Positions 23,076 through 31,415 of a DNA stretch of 64,000 bases are shown here, one piece after another; the stretch's first letter is position 1, and each line of letters starts with the position of its first letter. The notes beneath the pieces were generated by a model. The model was not told the origin of the DNA and searched no databases. It worked only from the letters and a program-made list of their open reading frames with translations. A program made the translations under genes and the position numbers. This stretch comes from Oscillatoria sp. SIO1A7 (GTDB lineage Bacteria > Cyanobacteriota > Cyanobacteriia > Cyanobacteriales > Laspinemataceae), in the NCBI GenBank assembly GCA_010672965.1, contig JAAHFN010000007.1, forward strand, positions 310,982 to 374,981, given 5' to 3'.

Positions 23076-23489
23076 ATGTTTAATACTGTTTTATTTCCTA
23101 TCGATCGCAGCCGAGAATCCCAAGAGGCTGCCCAGAAGGTAGTCGAACTCGTCAAGACCTTCGGCTCTCGCTTGATTCTGCTCTCTGTAGTAGTAAAGCC
23201 GGCAGAGGGCCAAGATTCACCACCTGGAGAAGCCATGATGTCCCCAGAGGCCGTGGCCGAACTGCTTGAGGTAGCTAAACAGGCCCTTAGTCAGCAAGGT
23301 ATCGAAGCGGAAACTATGGAGCGCGAAGGGCAACCTCCGTTTGTAATCTGCGATGTTGCTGACGAAATCGCCGCCGATCTAATAGTCATGGGCTGCCGAG
23401 GCATGGGCATGACTGAAGAGGGGGCCGTGGATAGCGTTACCAATAGAGTGATTAACCTGTCCCCCTGCCCGGTGTTGATTTTGCCCTAG
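23076..23489 (+). CDS. Universal stress protein (UspA family)
   Basis: 137 aa from the ATG at 23076, which has GGAGG six bases upstream. The frame is open further upstream but the ribosome site decides the start. N-terminal beta strand NTVLFPIDRSRES, C-terminal ATP-binding signature VMGCRGMG followed by a loop and SVTNRVINLSPCPVLIL. The usual GxxG-9x-G(S/T) pattern is partly kept. Usp proteins are cytoplasmic and bind nucleotides during stress, and the exact role here is unknown. Divergent from pgk, sharing a ~200-base upstream region. Confidence 0.9.
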   Translation: MFNTVLFPIDRSRESQEAAQKVVELVKTFGSRLILLSVVVKPAEGQDSPPGEAMMSPEAVAELLEVAKQALSQQGIEAETMEREGQPPFVICDVADEIAADLIVMGCRGMGMTEEGAVDSVTNRVINLSPCPVLILP

Positions 23490-23978
23490 GCAAAACGGGC
23501 AAAACGGGCATTGGGCATTGGGCATTGGGCATTGGGCATTGGGCCAGCAACGACCGGGCTCAGGATAAAATTGGGCATTGGGAATTGGGTCCAATGCCCA
23601 ATGCCCCCCGACCCCCTCCTTTCAAGGGTATGTTTTTTATAATTCCCCTTTTTGGAGTTGCCGGCCTTGGGCATAAATATCTGGGGCGAAGCATTCCAAT
23701 ACAATAATTTTTTTTAAAGAACAAAGTCTGTCTCGGGAATGCTGTCGCCCCTACGCTCTCAAGGGTACCCCTCAAAAATGCCAAATATAAAAAACATACC
23801 CGCCGATTGCCGACCCCCTCTGGGGAGAGATTGAGGAGTGTGGGGAGTGGGGAGTGTGGGGAGAGCGGGGAGAACTTTCACTTCTAGTCCTTCCCACCCC
23901 TCCTCCATTCTTCCCCATTCTCTCTTGCCCAATGCCCAATGCGAACATGCCCAATGCCCAATTCCCCATATTCAAAAA
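23490..23978. repeat. Intergenic GGGCATT tandem repeats and a family A element
   Basis: Runs of ATTGGGC units (about 23508-23545 and 23572-23605), a 28-base inverted pair around AAGGGTATGTTTTTTATA (23627 and 23761-23800), then GTGGGGA units (23836-23870). No gene seen. Confidence 0.65.
23692..23754. repeat. Palindromic element, family A (copy 3)
   Basis: TGGGGCGAAGCATTCC on the left, GGGAATGCTGTCGCCCC on the right, T-rich loop. Confidence 0.75.
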
Positions 23979-24815
23979 ATGACCATTCAATGGTATCCCG
24001 GCCATATTGCCAAGGCCGAGCGAGAACTGAAGGAACAACTAAAACTGGTAGATGTGGTGCTGGAGGTCCTGGACGCCCGCATTCCCCTGGTCAGCCATCA
24101 CCCCCAAGTTCCTCAATGGGTGGGGAGCAAACAGCGAGTTTTAACCATCAATCGGGTGGATATGATTTCGCCAAAAATGCGCGATCGATGGATAGCTTGG
24201 TTTAAAGAGCAGGGGGAAACTCCCTATTTCACCAATGCCAAGGATGGGACCGGAGTCAAGGCAGTGGCTAAGGCGGCTAAGGCGGCGGGGATACAGGTCA
24301 ACGAAAGGCGAGCTTCGCGGGGTATGCTTCCCCGACCCGTCCGTGCTGTAGCTATAGGTTTTCCCAATGTCGGCAAGTCTGCTTTAATCAACCGCCTCCT
24401 GGGCCGTCGCGTCGTCGAAAGCGCCCGTCGCCCCGGAGTTACCCGCCGCTTGCGATGGACGCGCATTTCTAAGGAATTAGAACTTTTGGATGCTCCGGGG
24501 GTGATTCCCAGTAAGTTAGAAGACCAAACAGCAGCTCTTAAGTTGGCAATCTGCGACGATATCGGCGATGCCGGTTACGACAATCAGCGAGTAGCTGCTG
24601 GGTTGGTCGATTTGCTCGGAAGTTTGGCATCGGCTGAGTCTTTGCAGCCTCGCTATAAATTAGATCCGACGCCGATAACCGGGGAAGAATACATATACGA
24701 ACTGGCCGAGTTGCGATATCGAGGCGATATGGAGCGCGCTGCCCGAGTGCTGTTGAATGATTTTCGCACGGGCTTGTTAGGCCAGATTTCTTTGGACTTG
24801 CCGCCGGAATTGTAG
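23979..24815 (+). CDS. rbgA: Ribosome biogenesis GTPase YlqF/RbgA
   Basis: 278 aa circularly permuted GTPase. Motif order is the permuted one: G4 NRVDM (about 60), G5 region, then G1 GFPNVGKSALINRLLG (about 125-140), the PGVTRRLRW switch I/G2, and G3 LLDAPGVI. The N-terminal IQWYPGHIAKAERELKE is the family hallmark, and the C-terminal helical part matches the RNA-binding domain. The family acts late in 50S subunit assembly. The start at 23979 (MTIQWYPG) is chosen because the upstream in-frame stretch is translated repeat sequence. Confidence 0.94.
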   Translation: MTIQWYPGHIAKAERELKEQLKLVDVVLEVLDARIPLVSHHPQVPQWVGSKQRVLTINRVDMISPKMRDRWIAWFKEQGETPYFTNAKDGTGVKAVAKAAKAAGIQVNERRASRGMLPRPVRAVAIGFPNVGKSALINRLLGRRVVESARRPGVTRRLRWTRISKELELLDAPGVIPSKLEDQTAALKLAICDDIGDAGYDNQRVAAGLVDLLGSLASAESLQPRYKLDPTPITGEEYIYELAELRYRGDMERAARVLLNDFRTGLLGQISLDLPPEL

Positions 24816-25134
<319 letters not shown>

Positions 25135-26490
25135 ATGGTTTATTTGGAAGCAGATTCTATGGCGATCGCCAGCAAACAAGCCCAACTCCCCTTACCCCCA
25201 GGCAATTTTGGTTTGCCCCTTATCGGCGAGACAATTGCTTTTTTAGGCGATCGCAATTTCGCCGACAAGCGACAAGAAAAATACGGCTCGGTTTTCAAAA
25301 CCCACATTTTTGGCAACCCCACCGCCTTTGTCCTCGGTGCAGAAGCCAATAGCTTTCTATTCGCGAACGAAAACAAATATTTTGTCGCAACCTGGCCCCA
25401 CAGCACCAAGGCACTCCTCGGGCCAGCCTCTCTGGCCGTGCAAACGGGAAGCTTCCACCAGCAGCGCCGCAAGCTCCTCTATCAAGCATTCCAACCCCGA
25501 GCCCTAGTCAGTTATATTCCCGCAATGGCAAGCATTACTGCCAGCTATCTACAAAAATGGGAACGCATCGGCACTTTAACCTGGTATCCAGAACTGCGGA
25601 ATTATACTTTTGACATTGCCAGTACCTTATTCGTTGGTACTGATGGCGGTTCTGAAACCGCTGTAGGCAAATTATTTCAAGACTTTTCCGAAGGTTTATT
25701 TACAATTCCCCTATCCTTACCTTGGACAAAATTTGGCAAAGCCCTGCGCGGTCGCGAAGGATTGCTCGCTCGGCTCGAAGAGATTGTCCGGCGGCGACAG
25801 CAAGAACAAAACCCGGGTAACGATGCCTTGGGATTGCTATTGCAAGCTCGGGACGAAGAAGGCAACGGCTTGTCGCTAGACGAACTAAAAGACCAAATTT
25901 TGCTGCTGCTGTTTGCCGGCCACGAAACTTTGACTTCGGCGGTAGCTTCTTTTTGTCTCTTAATGGCGCAGCATCCCGAAGTCCTTGCCCGAGCCCGCGC
26001 CGAACAGGAGCAATTTTCTGCCTCGGAACCGCTTACCCTCGAACAGCTCAAGGAGATGACATATCTCGAACAAGTGCTTAAGGAAGTTTTGCGCTTCATT
26101 CCTCCGGTAGGCGGCGGCTTTCGAGAAACAATTCAAGACTGCGAATTTAATGGCTATTTAATTCCCAAAGGCTGGTCTGTCCTCTACCAAATAGGCAAAA
26201 GCTGTCGGGATTCCAGCATCTATCGCGAACCCGAGCAGTTCGATCCAGACCGCTTCGCCCCAGACCGAGCCGAAGACAAACAAAAACGATTTGGCTATAT
26301 CCCCTTCGGCGGCGGCTTGCGAGAATGTCTGGGCAAAGAGTTTGCCAAGCTAGAAATGAAGATTTTCGCCGCTATGCTCCTGCGCGATTATCAATGGGAA
26401 CTGCTGCCCGAGCAAAATCTGGATTTGGTTGCGGTGCCAACTCCGCATCCCCGCGACGGTCTTCAGGTACGCTTTCGCCGTCTTTCTTAG
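25135..26490 (+). CDS. Cytochrome P450, CYP120-like
   Basis: 451 aa soluble P450. I-helix LLFAGHETLTSAV (about 255-267) with the proton-relay Thr, K-helix ExxR (KEVLR), the PERF-like region QFDPDRFAPDR, and the heme-thiolate loop FGGGLRECLGKEFA containing the proximal Cys. The N-terminal PLPPGNFGLPLIGET and overall layout resemble cyanobacterial CYP120, whose Synechocystis member hydroxylates retinoic acid. The substrate here is inferred only. A second possible start lies eight codons in (25159), and neither has a clear ribosome site because a repeat block abuts the gene. Confidence 0.92.
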   Translation: MVYLEADSMAIASKQAQLPLPPGNFGLPLIGETIAFLGDRNFADKRQEKYGSVFKTHIFGNPTAFVLGAEANSFLFANENKYFVATWPHSTKALLGPASLAVQTGSFHQQRRKLLYQAFQPRALVSYIPAMASITASYLQKWERIGTLTWYPELRNYTFDIASTLFVGTDGGSETAVGKLFQDFSEGLFTIPLSLPWTKFGKALRGREGLLARLEEIVRRRQQEQNPGNDALGLLLQARDEEGNGLSLDELKDQILLLLFAGHETLTSAVASFCLLMAQHPEVLARARAEQEQFSASEPLTLEQLKEMTYLEQVLKEVLRFIPPVGGGFRETIQDCEFNGYLIPKGWSVLYQIGKSCRDSSIYREPEQFDPDRFAPDRAEDKQKRFGYIPFGGGLRECLGKEFAKLEMKIFAAMLLRDYQWELLPEQNLDLVAVPTPHPRDGLQVRFRRLS

Positions 26491-26723
26491 CAGTAGGCGG
26501 TCAGCGGTCAGCAGTCAGCGGTCAGCAACCAGTAGGTTGGGTTGAGGAACGAAACCCAACAATGAAGCGCTCGTTTTGTTGGGTTTCGTTCCTCAACCCA
26601 ACCTACATAACTTAATCTTAATCGGTAGTGCTATATTACTCACCACGGGCATAAGCGATATCCTGCTCCAATTCTTCCTTGGGGAGACCCTTTTTGGAGT
26701 TGCCAGCGAGGGGCATAAATTTA

Positions 26724-26794
26724 TGGGGCTAAGCATTCCAGGTTATAAGTTTATTTTATAGCAAAGGATATCTAGGGAATGCTATCGCCCCTAC
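26724..26794. repeat. Palindromic element, family A (copy 4)
   Basis: TGGGGCTAAGCATTCC on the left and GGGAATGCTATCGCCCC on the right. Confidence 0.7.
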
Positions 26795-26835
26795 GCCTTA
26801 TTTCGAGGGTTGGTCGTGGTCAAAAAACATCAAAT

Positions 26836-27091
26836 AGGACTTACGCAAATTGTCTTGTTCAGACCTAAATGTAGGGGCGATTTCGCGAAATCGCCCCTAC
26901 AAGATACAGGGGGGCAATGCGTAATATCAAATCCGGTTAATTACACATAAATAGCGTAGGGGCGGTGCCCCCGTGCCCGCCCCGGTTGGTCTGGGGCGGC
27001 CGGGGCGATCGCGAAGCGTCTCCGCCCCTGAGAATCGCGGGGGGATTTCCCCTACAAACTGTGACTGTTTAACCGGATTTGATATAAGTCC
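26836..27091. repeat. Family B element split by a family D insertion
   Basis: Left arm AGGACTTACGCA at 26836. The right arm TGCGTAA...GTCC is cut in two by the D element. Confidence 0.72.
26925..27084. repeat. Family D element with TAA target duplication
   Basis: 160 bases, ends TATCAAATCCGGTTAA and TTAACCGGATTTGATA, flanked by TAA at 26922-26924 and 27085-27087. Removing the element and one TAA restores the B arm GCGTAAGTCC. Confidence 0.82.
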
Positions 27092-27177
27092 CGATCGAAT
27101 CTAAAAAACATACCCCGAGGTAAGCATCTTTCCCCACAGTCCCCACCCTCCCCAACCTCCCCACCCTCCCCACAGTC

Positions 27178-28122
27178 TTATCCTTGTCCCAGAACGGAAT
27201 CGGGAACTGCTTCCACAAACCGCTGCCGGCTTAAGTCACTTTCTGTAGCATTGACTACAAAACCCAAGTAATTCCCTCTACCCTGAATTTCGTCATCCGG
27301 GTCTATTTGTATTAATGTCCCTCGAACAGTTCCATCTCCATCTGGATCTAGGGCTGCGGTATTGATGCCGCTGAGAGTCGCGATATCTGCGTTGCCAAAA
27401 ATCGCCAAAACGGTCAACTGACTTGTCAGGTCTAAGGATACTTCTTGAAATTCTAAATTGTTAAAGGTTACTCCCTCAGTCAGTCCTATATCGTCGTCAC
27501 TCGCATTAAAATCGAGTATCAAATCGGCTCCTAGGGAGTCGCTGCCAGAAGCCCCGGTTCTCAGGACAAACAAGTCGTCATCTTCGCCGCCGACGAGCAT
27601 ATCCAGACCGAAATCGCCGATTAAAGTATCGTCATCCTCGCCCCCTACAATTAGGTCGTTACCTTGACCGCCCCGCACGATATCGTTGCCATCACCTCCT
27701 AAAACAATATCGTTGTCTTTGTTGCCGTTGACAACATCGTTGCCATTTTCTCCGAAAACGCGATCGCTGTCTCTACCTCCTCGCAGAGTGTCCTGCCCTT
27801 CAGCACCCAGCAAAGAATCCTGGCCTCTATTGCCGTTAATCAATTCATCGGCGGTGGAGCCGTTTACCGTATCGTCACCAGCCAGAGCCCGGAGACCGCC
27901 AGGAAAACCAGTCAGGCTGCCCGGGGCGAGATCTTCATCATCGGGATCTAGCGGATCGTCGCTTAAGTCGCGAAACGTGCTGCTAGTGCCCCCTCCAGTA
28001 TTGTTCGTCCCATTAGTCCCATTAGTCCCACTATTAGTCCCATTATTAGTCCCAGAGTTTGTTTGGGAGTTGTTTGGCTCTGGCTCGCAGAAACAGTCAG
28101 GAGGAATTACTACTCGTACCAC
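27178..28122 (-). CDS. RTX-like calcium-binding repeat protein
   Basis: 314 aa, GTG start at 28122 behind AGGAG. Residues ~15-45 are an Asn/Thr/Gly linker, ~75-190 hold about ten nine-residue GGxGxDxLx-type repeats (GGDGNDIVRGGQGNDLIVGG), expected to form a Ca-binding parallel beta roll. The C-terminal ~110 residues resemble the non-repeat tail of cyanobacterial RTX proteins. No signal peptide, so type I secretion is likely if it is exported. No transporter genes are nearby. Target or role unknown. Confidence 0.85.
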   Translation of the reverse strand: MVRVVIPPDCFCEPEPNNSQTNSGTNNGTNSGTNGTNGTNNTGGGTSSTFRDLSDDPLDPDDEDLAPGSLTGFPGGLRALAGDDTVNGSTADELINGNRGQDSLLGAEGQDTLRGGRDSDRVFGENGNDVVNGNKDNDIVLGGDGNDIVRGGQGNDLIVGGEDDDTLIGDFGLDMLVGGEDDDLFVLRTGASGSDSLGADLILDFNASDDDIGLTEGVTFNNLEFQEVSLDLTSQLTVLAIFGNADIATLSGINTAALDPDGDGTVRGTLIQIDPDDEIQGRGNYLGFVVNATESDLSRQRFVEAVPDSVLGQG

Positions 28123-28153
28123 GATCTTCTCCTATCTTATTTTTCTTTATTTT

Positions 28154-28250
28154 ACAGGACTTACGCATAGCCTTTATGAATCGGGGCAACCACGGGGGGA
28201 TTGCCCCTACAAATACTAGATAGATATGGATAGGCAAGCGTAAGTCCTGT
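28154..28250. repeat. Family B element, intact, with TTT target duplication
   Basis: 97 bases between ACAGGACTTACGCA and GCGTAAGTCCTGT, flanked by TTT on both sides (28151-28153 and 28251-28253). The interior matches the copy at 59713-59807. Confidence 0.75.
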
Positions 28251-28254
28251 TTTT

Positions 28255-28410
28255 CATTCTATTGTTTCTCGACGATTCACGCCATTCGCACAATTGGCTA
28301 AGCTTGCCATTACCGATCGCCAACCTTTTATTAATTTAAACCATGCCGCAGGCAAGAGCAATTATCAAAAAGACTTAGGCATTAACATTAACCAAGCAAA
28401 TTTAGAGTAA
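28255..28410 (+). pseudogene. Possible C-terminal gene remnant
   Basis: A start-less 51-codon open frame ending in TAA at 28408-28410 gives a protein-like sequence (RRFTPFAQLAKLAITDRQPF, then KDLGININQANLE). It begins right at the edge of the family B element, which suggests a gene tail cut off by that insertion. No family recognised. Confidence 0.25.
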
Positions 28411-28509
28411 ATATTAAATTAATGAAACTACCGATTTCCTCAAAGTAACTAATATATTTTTGTGGCTTATAAGTTATAATTATAAAAGATAATAAAAGTC
28501 AGCCTGACA

Positions 28510-29460
28510 ATGACAAAAAGATTAGCATCAGATTACGATAGTGCCTGGAAAGAGGCATTGACCTACTATTTCGAGCTATTCATGTTTTTCTGCTTTCGCA
28601 AGTTTCATAAGCAGATAGACTGGTCAAGAGGCTATGAAACTCTAGACTCGGAATTGCAAGAGCTTATTGCCGACGCTCAGACCGGGCGACGGCTGGCAGG
28701 TAAATTAGTCAAGGTCTGGCTTCTGAATGGAACTGAGAGTTTACTACTAATTCATGTAGAAGTTCAGGGACAATATCAAGCGGATTTTGCCAAGCGGATG
28801 TTTATATATAACAGTCGCTTGTTCGACCGATACGATTTGGAGGTCATTAGCTTGGCAGTTTTGGCAGACGATAGCACAACCTGGCTACCGAACCAATACA
28901 AGTATCGCCGCCTTGGGTTCAAGCGCGAGATGAATTTTCCGGTAGTCAAGCTGCTGGACTACCAGTGGAGTACCCTAGAAAAAAGCGACAATCCTTTTGC
29001 CATTGTCATAATGGCCCACTTGAAGTCAATGGCGACTTTGGCCAATAACCTGGAGCGTAAGGAATGGAAATTGCGTTTGGTTCGCTTGCTATTCGAGCGG
29101 GGGTACGACCGAGAGCAAATTCGGAATCTGTTTCGGTTTATTGAATGGATGATGGCGTTGCCCCAAGAAATTCAGCAGCAGTTTAAGATAGAAGTCAAGC
29201 GTTTAGAGGATGAGAAAAAGATGCCGTTTATTACCAGCTTCGAGCGAGACGGAATACAGCAGGGTACTCTGCAAACATCTCGCAACGCTATTCGCAATGT
29301 TTTGGAGGTGCGATTCTCAACAGTCCCAGATAATGTGATGGCAAATCTGAATGGAATAGAGGATGCTGCATGGCTAGAACAACTGCTAAGGCGGGCGGTA
29401 ACTGTGGCTTCCTTGGAAGCTTTCGATCGGGTTTTGGCCTCCGGCAAGCAGTCTAGTTAG
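28510..29460 (+). CDS. Rpn-family PD-(D/E)xK nuclease-like protein (copy 1)
   Basis: 316 aa. The N-terminal ~180 residues fit the recombination-promoting nuclease (Rpn, formerly putative transposase) fold, with the core strand LLLIHVEVQGQ carrying the E-x-Q active-site pair and RMFIYNSRLFDRY following. The C-terminal ~100 residues include the repeated-length linker FERDGIQQGTLQTSRNAI and a helical tail. The family has Ca-stimulated DNase activity in tested members. About 90% identical to the gene at 51149-52099. Followed by a terminator hairpin and then the small wHTH-like gene, the same order as at the second locus. Confidence 0.8.
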   Translation: MTKRLASDYDSAWKEALTYYFELFMFFCFRKFHKQIDWSRGYETLDSELQELIADAQTGRRLAGKLVKVWLLNGTESLLLIHVEVQGQYQADFAKRMFIYNSRLFDRYDLEVISLAVLADDSTTWLPNQYKYRRLGFKREMNFPVVKLLDYQWSTLEKSDNPFAIVIMAHLKSMATLANNLERKEWKLRLVRLLFERGYDREQIRNLFRFIEWMMALPQEIQQQFKIEVKRLEDEKKMPFITSFERDGIQQGTLQTSRNAIRNVLEVRFSTVPDNVMANLNGIEDAAWLEQLLRRAVTVASLEAFDRVLASGKQSS

Positions 29461-29517
29461 AAAGATAGCGCCAATAAAGCCGAAGATATGACGGCTTAAA
29501 AATAGTAATCTCGTTTC

Positions 29518-29552
29518 AAAAACCTTCGTCTGAATGCAGGCGAAGGTTTTTT
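29518..29552 (+). terminator. Rho-independent terminator of the Rpn gene
   Basis: AAACCTTCG and CGAAGGTTT arms around a 13-base loop followed by a T run. Confidence 0.8.
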
Positions 29553-29694
29553 GGTTAAAGCAGTCAGCTCAGCTCCCAACAAAAGAGCGATCGCATTCCC
29601 AACTATCCCAAATCTGCGATCGCATTCCCAACTATCTCAAATCTACGACTGCAAATGGTCGATCAAACAATATACATTTTTTTGTAAAAAAGAG

Positions 29695-29722
29695 TTGACA
29701 AGTTAAAAAATAGTGTTATAGT
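29695..29722 (+). promoter_or_regulatory. Sigma-70-type promoter of the small wHTH gene (copy 1)
   Basis: TTGACA (29695-29700), 16-base spacer, TATAGT (29717-29722). The same boxes and spacing occur at the second copy (50345-50318), so selection on the promoter is likely. Confidence 0.8.
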
Positions 29723-29736
29723 GGTAACAAGACAAG

Positions 29737-29761
29737 AAAAAGGGGCATTAAGCCCCCCTGT
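29737..29761 (+). promoter_or_regulatory. Leader hairpin before the small wHTH gene
   Basis: GGGGC-ATTA-AGCCCC stem in the ~55-base 5' UTR. The second copy keeps the stem and varies the loop (ATGA), a sign that structure is conserved. Confidence 0.6.
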
Positions 29762-29783
29762 TAGCGAAACCTGAATATCGAAT

Positions 29784-30011
29784 ATGACAAATTCTAGTTT
29801 TCTCGATCGCCTGGTCATCAACCCCGAGTACGAACGCTCCGTTGGCGATCGTAGCTTTACCCGGGCTGAGACCTTCATACTCGGCTGGCTCGTTAGCTGC
29901 CGCTCTGGCCGGACTTATACCGAGATGATGCGGGAATGCCGCTTGAGCCTCCGGCAATGCCAAGAAGGCGTTCAAAGCTTGCTCGCCCTAGGAGCCCTGC
30001 AGTTGCGCTAA
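29784..30011 (+). CDS. Small winged-helix-like protein next to Rpn (copy 1)
   Basis: 75 aa, no family recognised. The pattern TRAETFILGWLVSC (helix), RTYTEMMREC (helix 2) and LSLRQCQEGVQSLLALGALQL (recognition-like helix and wing start) resembles a minimal winged helix-turn-helix, so a small DNA-binding protein is a reasonable inference. It has its own consensus promoter, a leader hairpin and a strong terminator. The copy at 50027-50257 is 95% identical and has the same signals, also downstream of an Rpn gene. Confidence 0.7.
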   Translation: MTNSSFLDRLVINPEYERSVGDRSFTRAETFILGWLVSCRSGRTYTEMMRECRLSLRQCQEGVQSLLALGALQLR

Positions 30012-30033
30012 CGGCCCTAACCTAACCGAGATT

Positions 30034-30064
30034 ACCCGGGTTCCCCAAGGAGCCCGGTTTTTTT
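30034..30064 (+). terminator. Terminator of the small wHTH gene (copy 1)
   Basis: CCCGGGTTCC/GGAGCCCGG hairpin with CCAA loop and seven Ts. Confidence 0.88.
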
Positions 30065-30611
30065 CTGATTCCAGAATAGCAGTAAGCCTTTTTTATAGCA
30101 GTAAGCAGTCAGCTGTCAGCAGTCAGCCCTATGCCCCGGAGGGCAGGCTATGCCCCAGAGGGCAGGCTACGCCTACGCCTAGACTTAGCCTCGGGACATG
30201 CTTTTAGCACAACCCTTGCCGTTACTAGCAAGGAGCGAGATTTGAATTGTCCGTTCCTTGAGTGCGTAGTGCTATACATTAGGGGTTTTTGAGAGAAAAG
30301 CGAATATCGGTCCTGTAGGGGCGACAGCATTCCCGAGACAAGTCTTGCTAATAACACAAATTTTAAAAATGGAATGCTTCGCCCCAGACATCTATGCGAT
30401 CGCACTCCCCATCCAGCAAGCTTATGGCCCCTAGCCCAACCGGGAACCAAACTTCTTTGGTTAAGTCCTTTCAAGAAAGTTGACAAAACCAAAGAAGTTT
30501 GGTTAAATATAAGATGTTAGTGAAATTTGGCTATTGTCAGCCTAGCCTCCCACTCCAAAGGAGGCGCACTAGCTCTAGAACAGGATAAGGGTGCAAGGGA
30601 CCTTTATTTGA
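30065..30611. other. Intergenic region with repeats
   Basis: AGCAGTCAGC units, TATGCCCC-GAGGGCAGGC units (30122-30170), a ~60-base unit shared inverted with 33250-33320 (ACGGACAGTTCAAATCTCGC), one A element, and AACCAAAGAAGTTTGGTT palindromes (30450-30505). No gene seen. Confidence 0.6.
30315..30386. repeat. Palindromic element, family A (copy 5)
   Basis: GTAGGGGCGACAGCATTCC and GGAATGCTTCGCCCC arms. Confidence 0.75.
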
Positions 30612-30953
30612 ATGGTTATGTTGGTGAAACGGCGGAATACTACTAGCTTTTGGATTTTTGGGACGATTTTCTTGTGTTTGGCCATAACTGGCCCAGTAAG
30701 AGCTGCGGTCGTCCCGGCGAATCTGCTGGAATTGGGCGATCGCTTAGACCTCGACTACAATCGCCAGCCTTTGGAACCCAGCACAACTATCTCTATAGAG
30801 CGCTATCCAGAGCTGGACGCCGATCTAAGGATGCAGCGAGGTCCAGAAGAATCTTTTTCTAGCAGCATTTCTGCCGAAGACTTAACATGGTTTTGGGGCT
30901 GGGGCGGCGGCTGGGGCTGGGGCTGGGGCTGGCGCTGGGCTAGAAAAGGCTAG
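30612..30953 (+). CDS. Small secreted protein with a C-terminal Trp-Gly repeat
   Basis: 113 aa. Residues 1-31 look like a Sec signal peptide (KRR, hydrophobic FWIFGTIFLCLAITG, cleavage after VRA). The middle is acidic, and residues ~92-110 are alternating Trp and Gly ending in basic residues. No family recognised. The start could be either of two close ATGs, and AAGGGA lies upstream. A surface or envelope role is a guess. Confidence 0.55.
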   Translation: MVMLVKRRNTTSFWIFGTIFLCLAITGPVRAAVVPANLLELGDRLDLDYNRQPLEPSTTISIERYPELDADLRMQRGPEESFSSSISAEDLTWFWGWGGGWGWGWGWRWARKG

Positions 30954-31415
30954 AGGAACTTCCCCGGATCTTAATTTGTCAAATAGAAGGAACCGGACGC
31001 AAGTTGTTTCGGAAAAATAGCGTTTCCGGTTTATATCTGCAAATTTAACTAAAGCTTGTTTGGGCTAAATACTGAGCTTTTTTGCTTGTTGCTATATTAG
31101 CGGTATGGAGCGGTATGGGCACAAAAAAATAGCCAGTATCTTTTACTTGCCAGGAATCTTGAAGAGAATTGCTACGTTGCTTGCGAATCTATTAGTATTG
31201 CTGGCACGACAAGGGCAGTTTCGCGAAGGATTTAAAATCGCGAAACTACCGCTGGCCAGTTCGTCATTATTTCTTGTCACAGCCTTGCTTCCTATGAGCG
31301 GAAAGGGAGCATTTCACTTTTGTAACGGGACAGCCCGGAGGGCTTTGTTTGTGTAGCCGCGCCTTTAGGCGTTAGGCGGCTAGATACGAAATTGAAATGC
31401 TCCCAGCGGAAACCA
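30954..31415. other. Intergenic region with a family C element
   Basis: About 330 bases without recognisable features, then the C element close to the 3' end of the DUF1822-like gene. An 83-aa frame starting at 31105 runs into the element and is not credible. Confidence 0.6.
31305..31404. repeat. Palindromic element, family C (copy 1)
   Basis: 100 bases with arms GGGAGCATTTCACTTT and TGAAATGCTCCC. The interior GGGCTTTGTTTGTGTAGCC is shared by all copies. Confidence 0.78.

Larger units (their letters stand above)
26491..27177. other. Intergenic region built of repeats
   Basis: GGTCAGC units, a 44-base inverted pair GTTGGGTT...AACCCAAC (26533-26603), one A element, a B element split by a D element, then CCCACCCTCC units. 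No gene seen. Confidence 0.7.
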
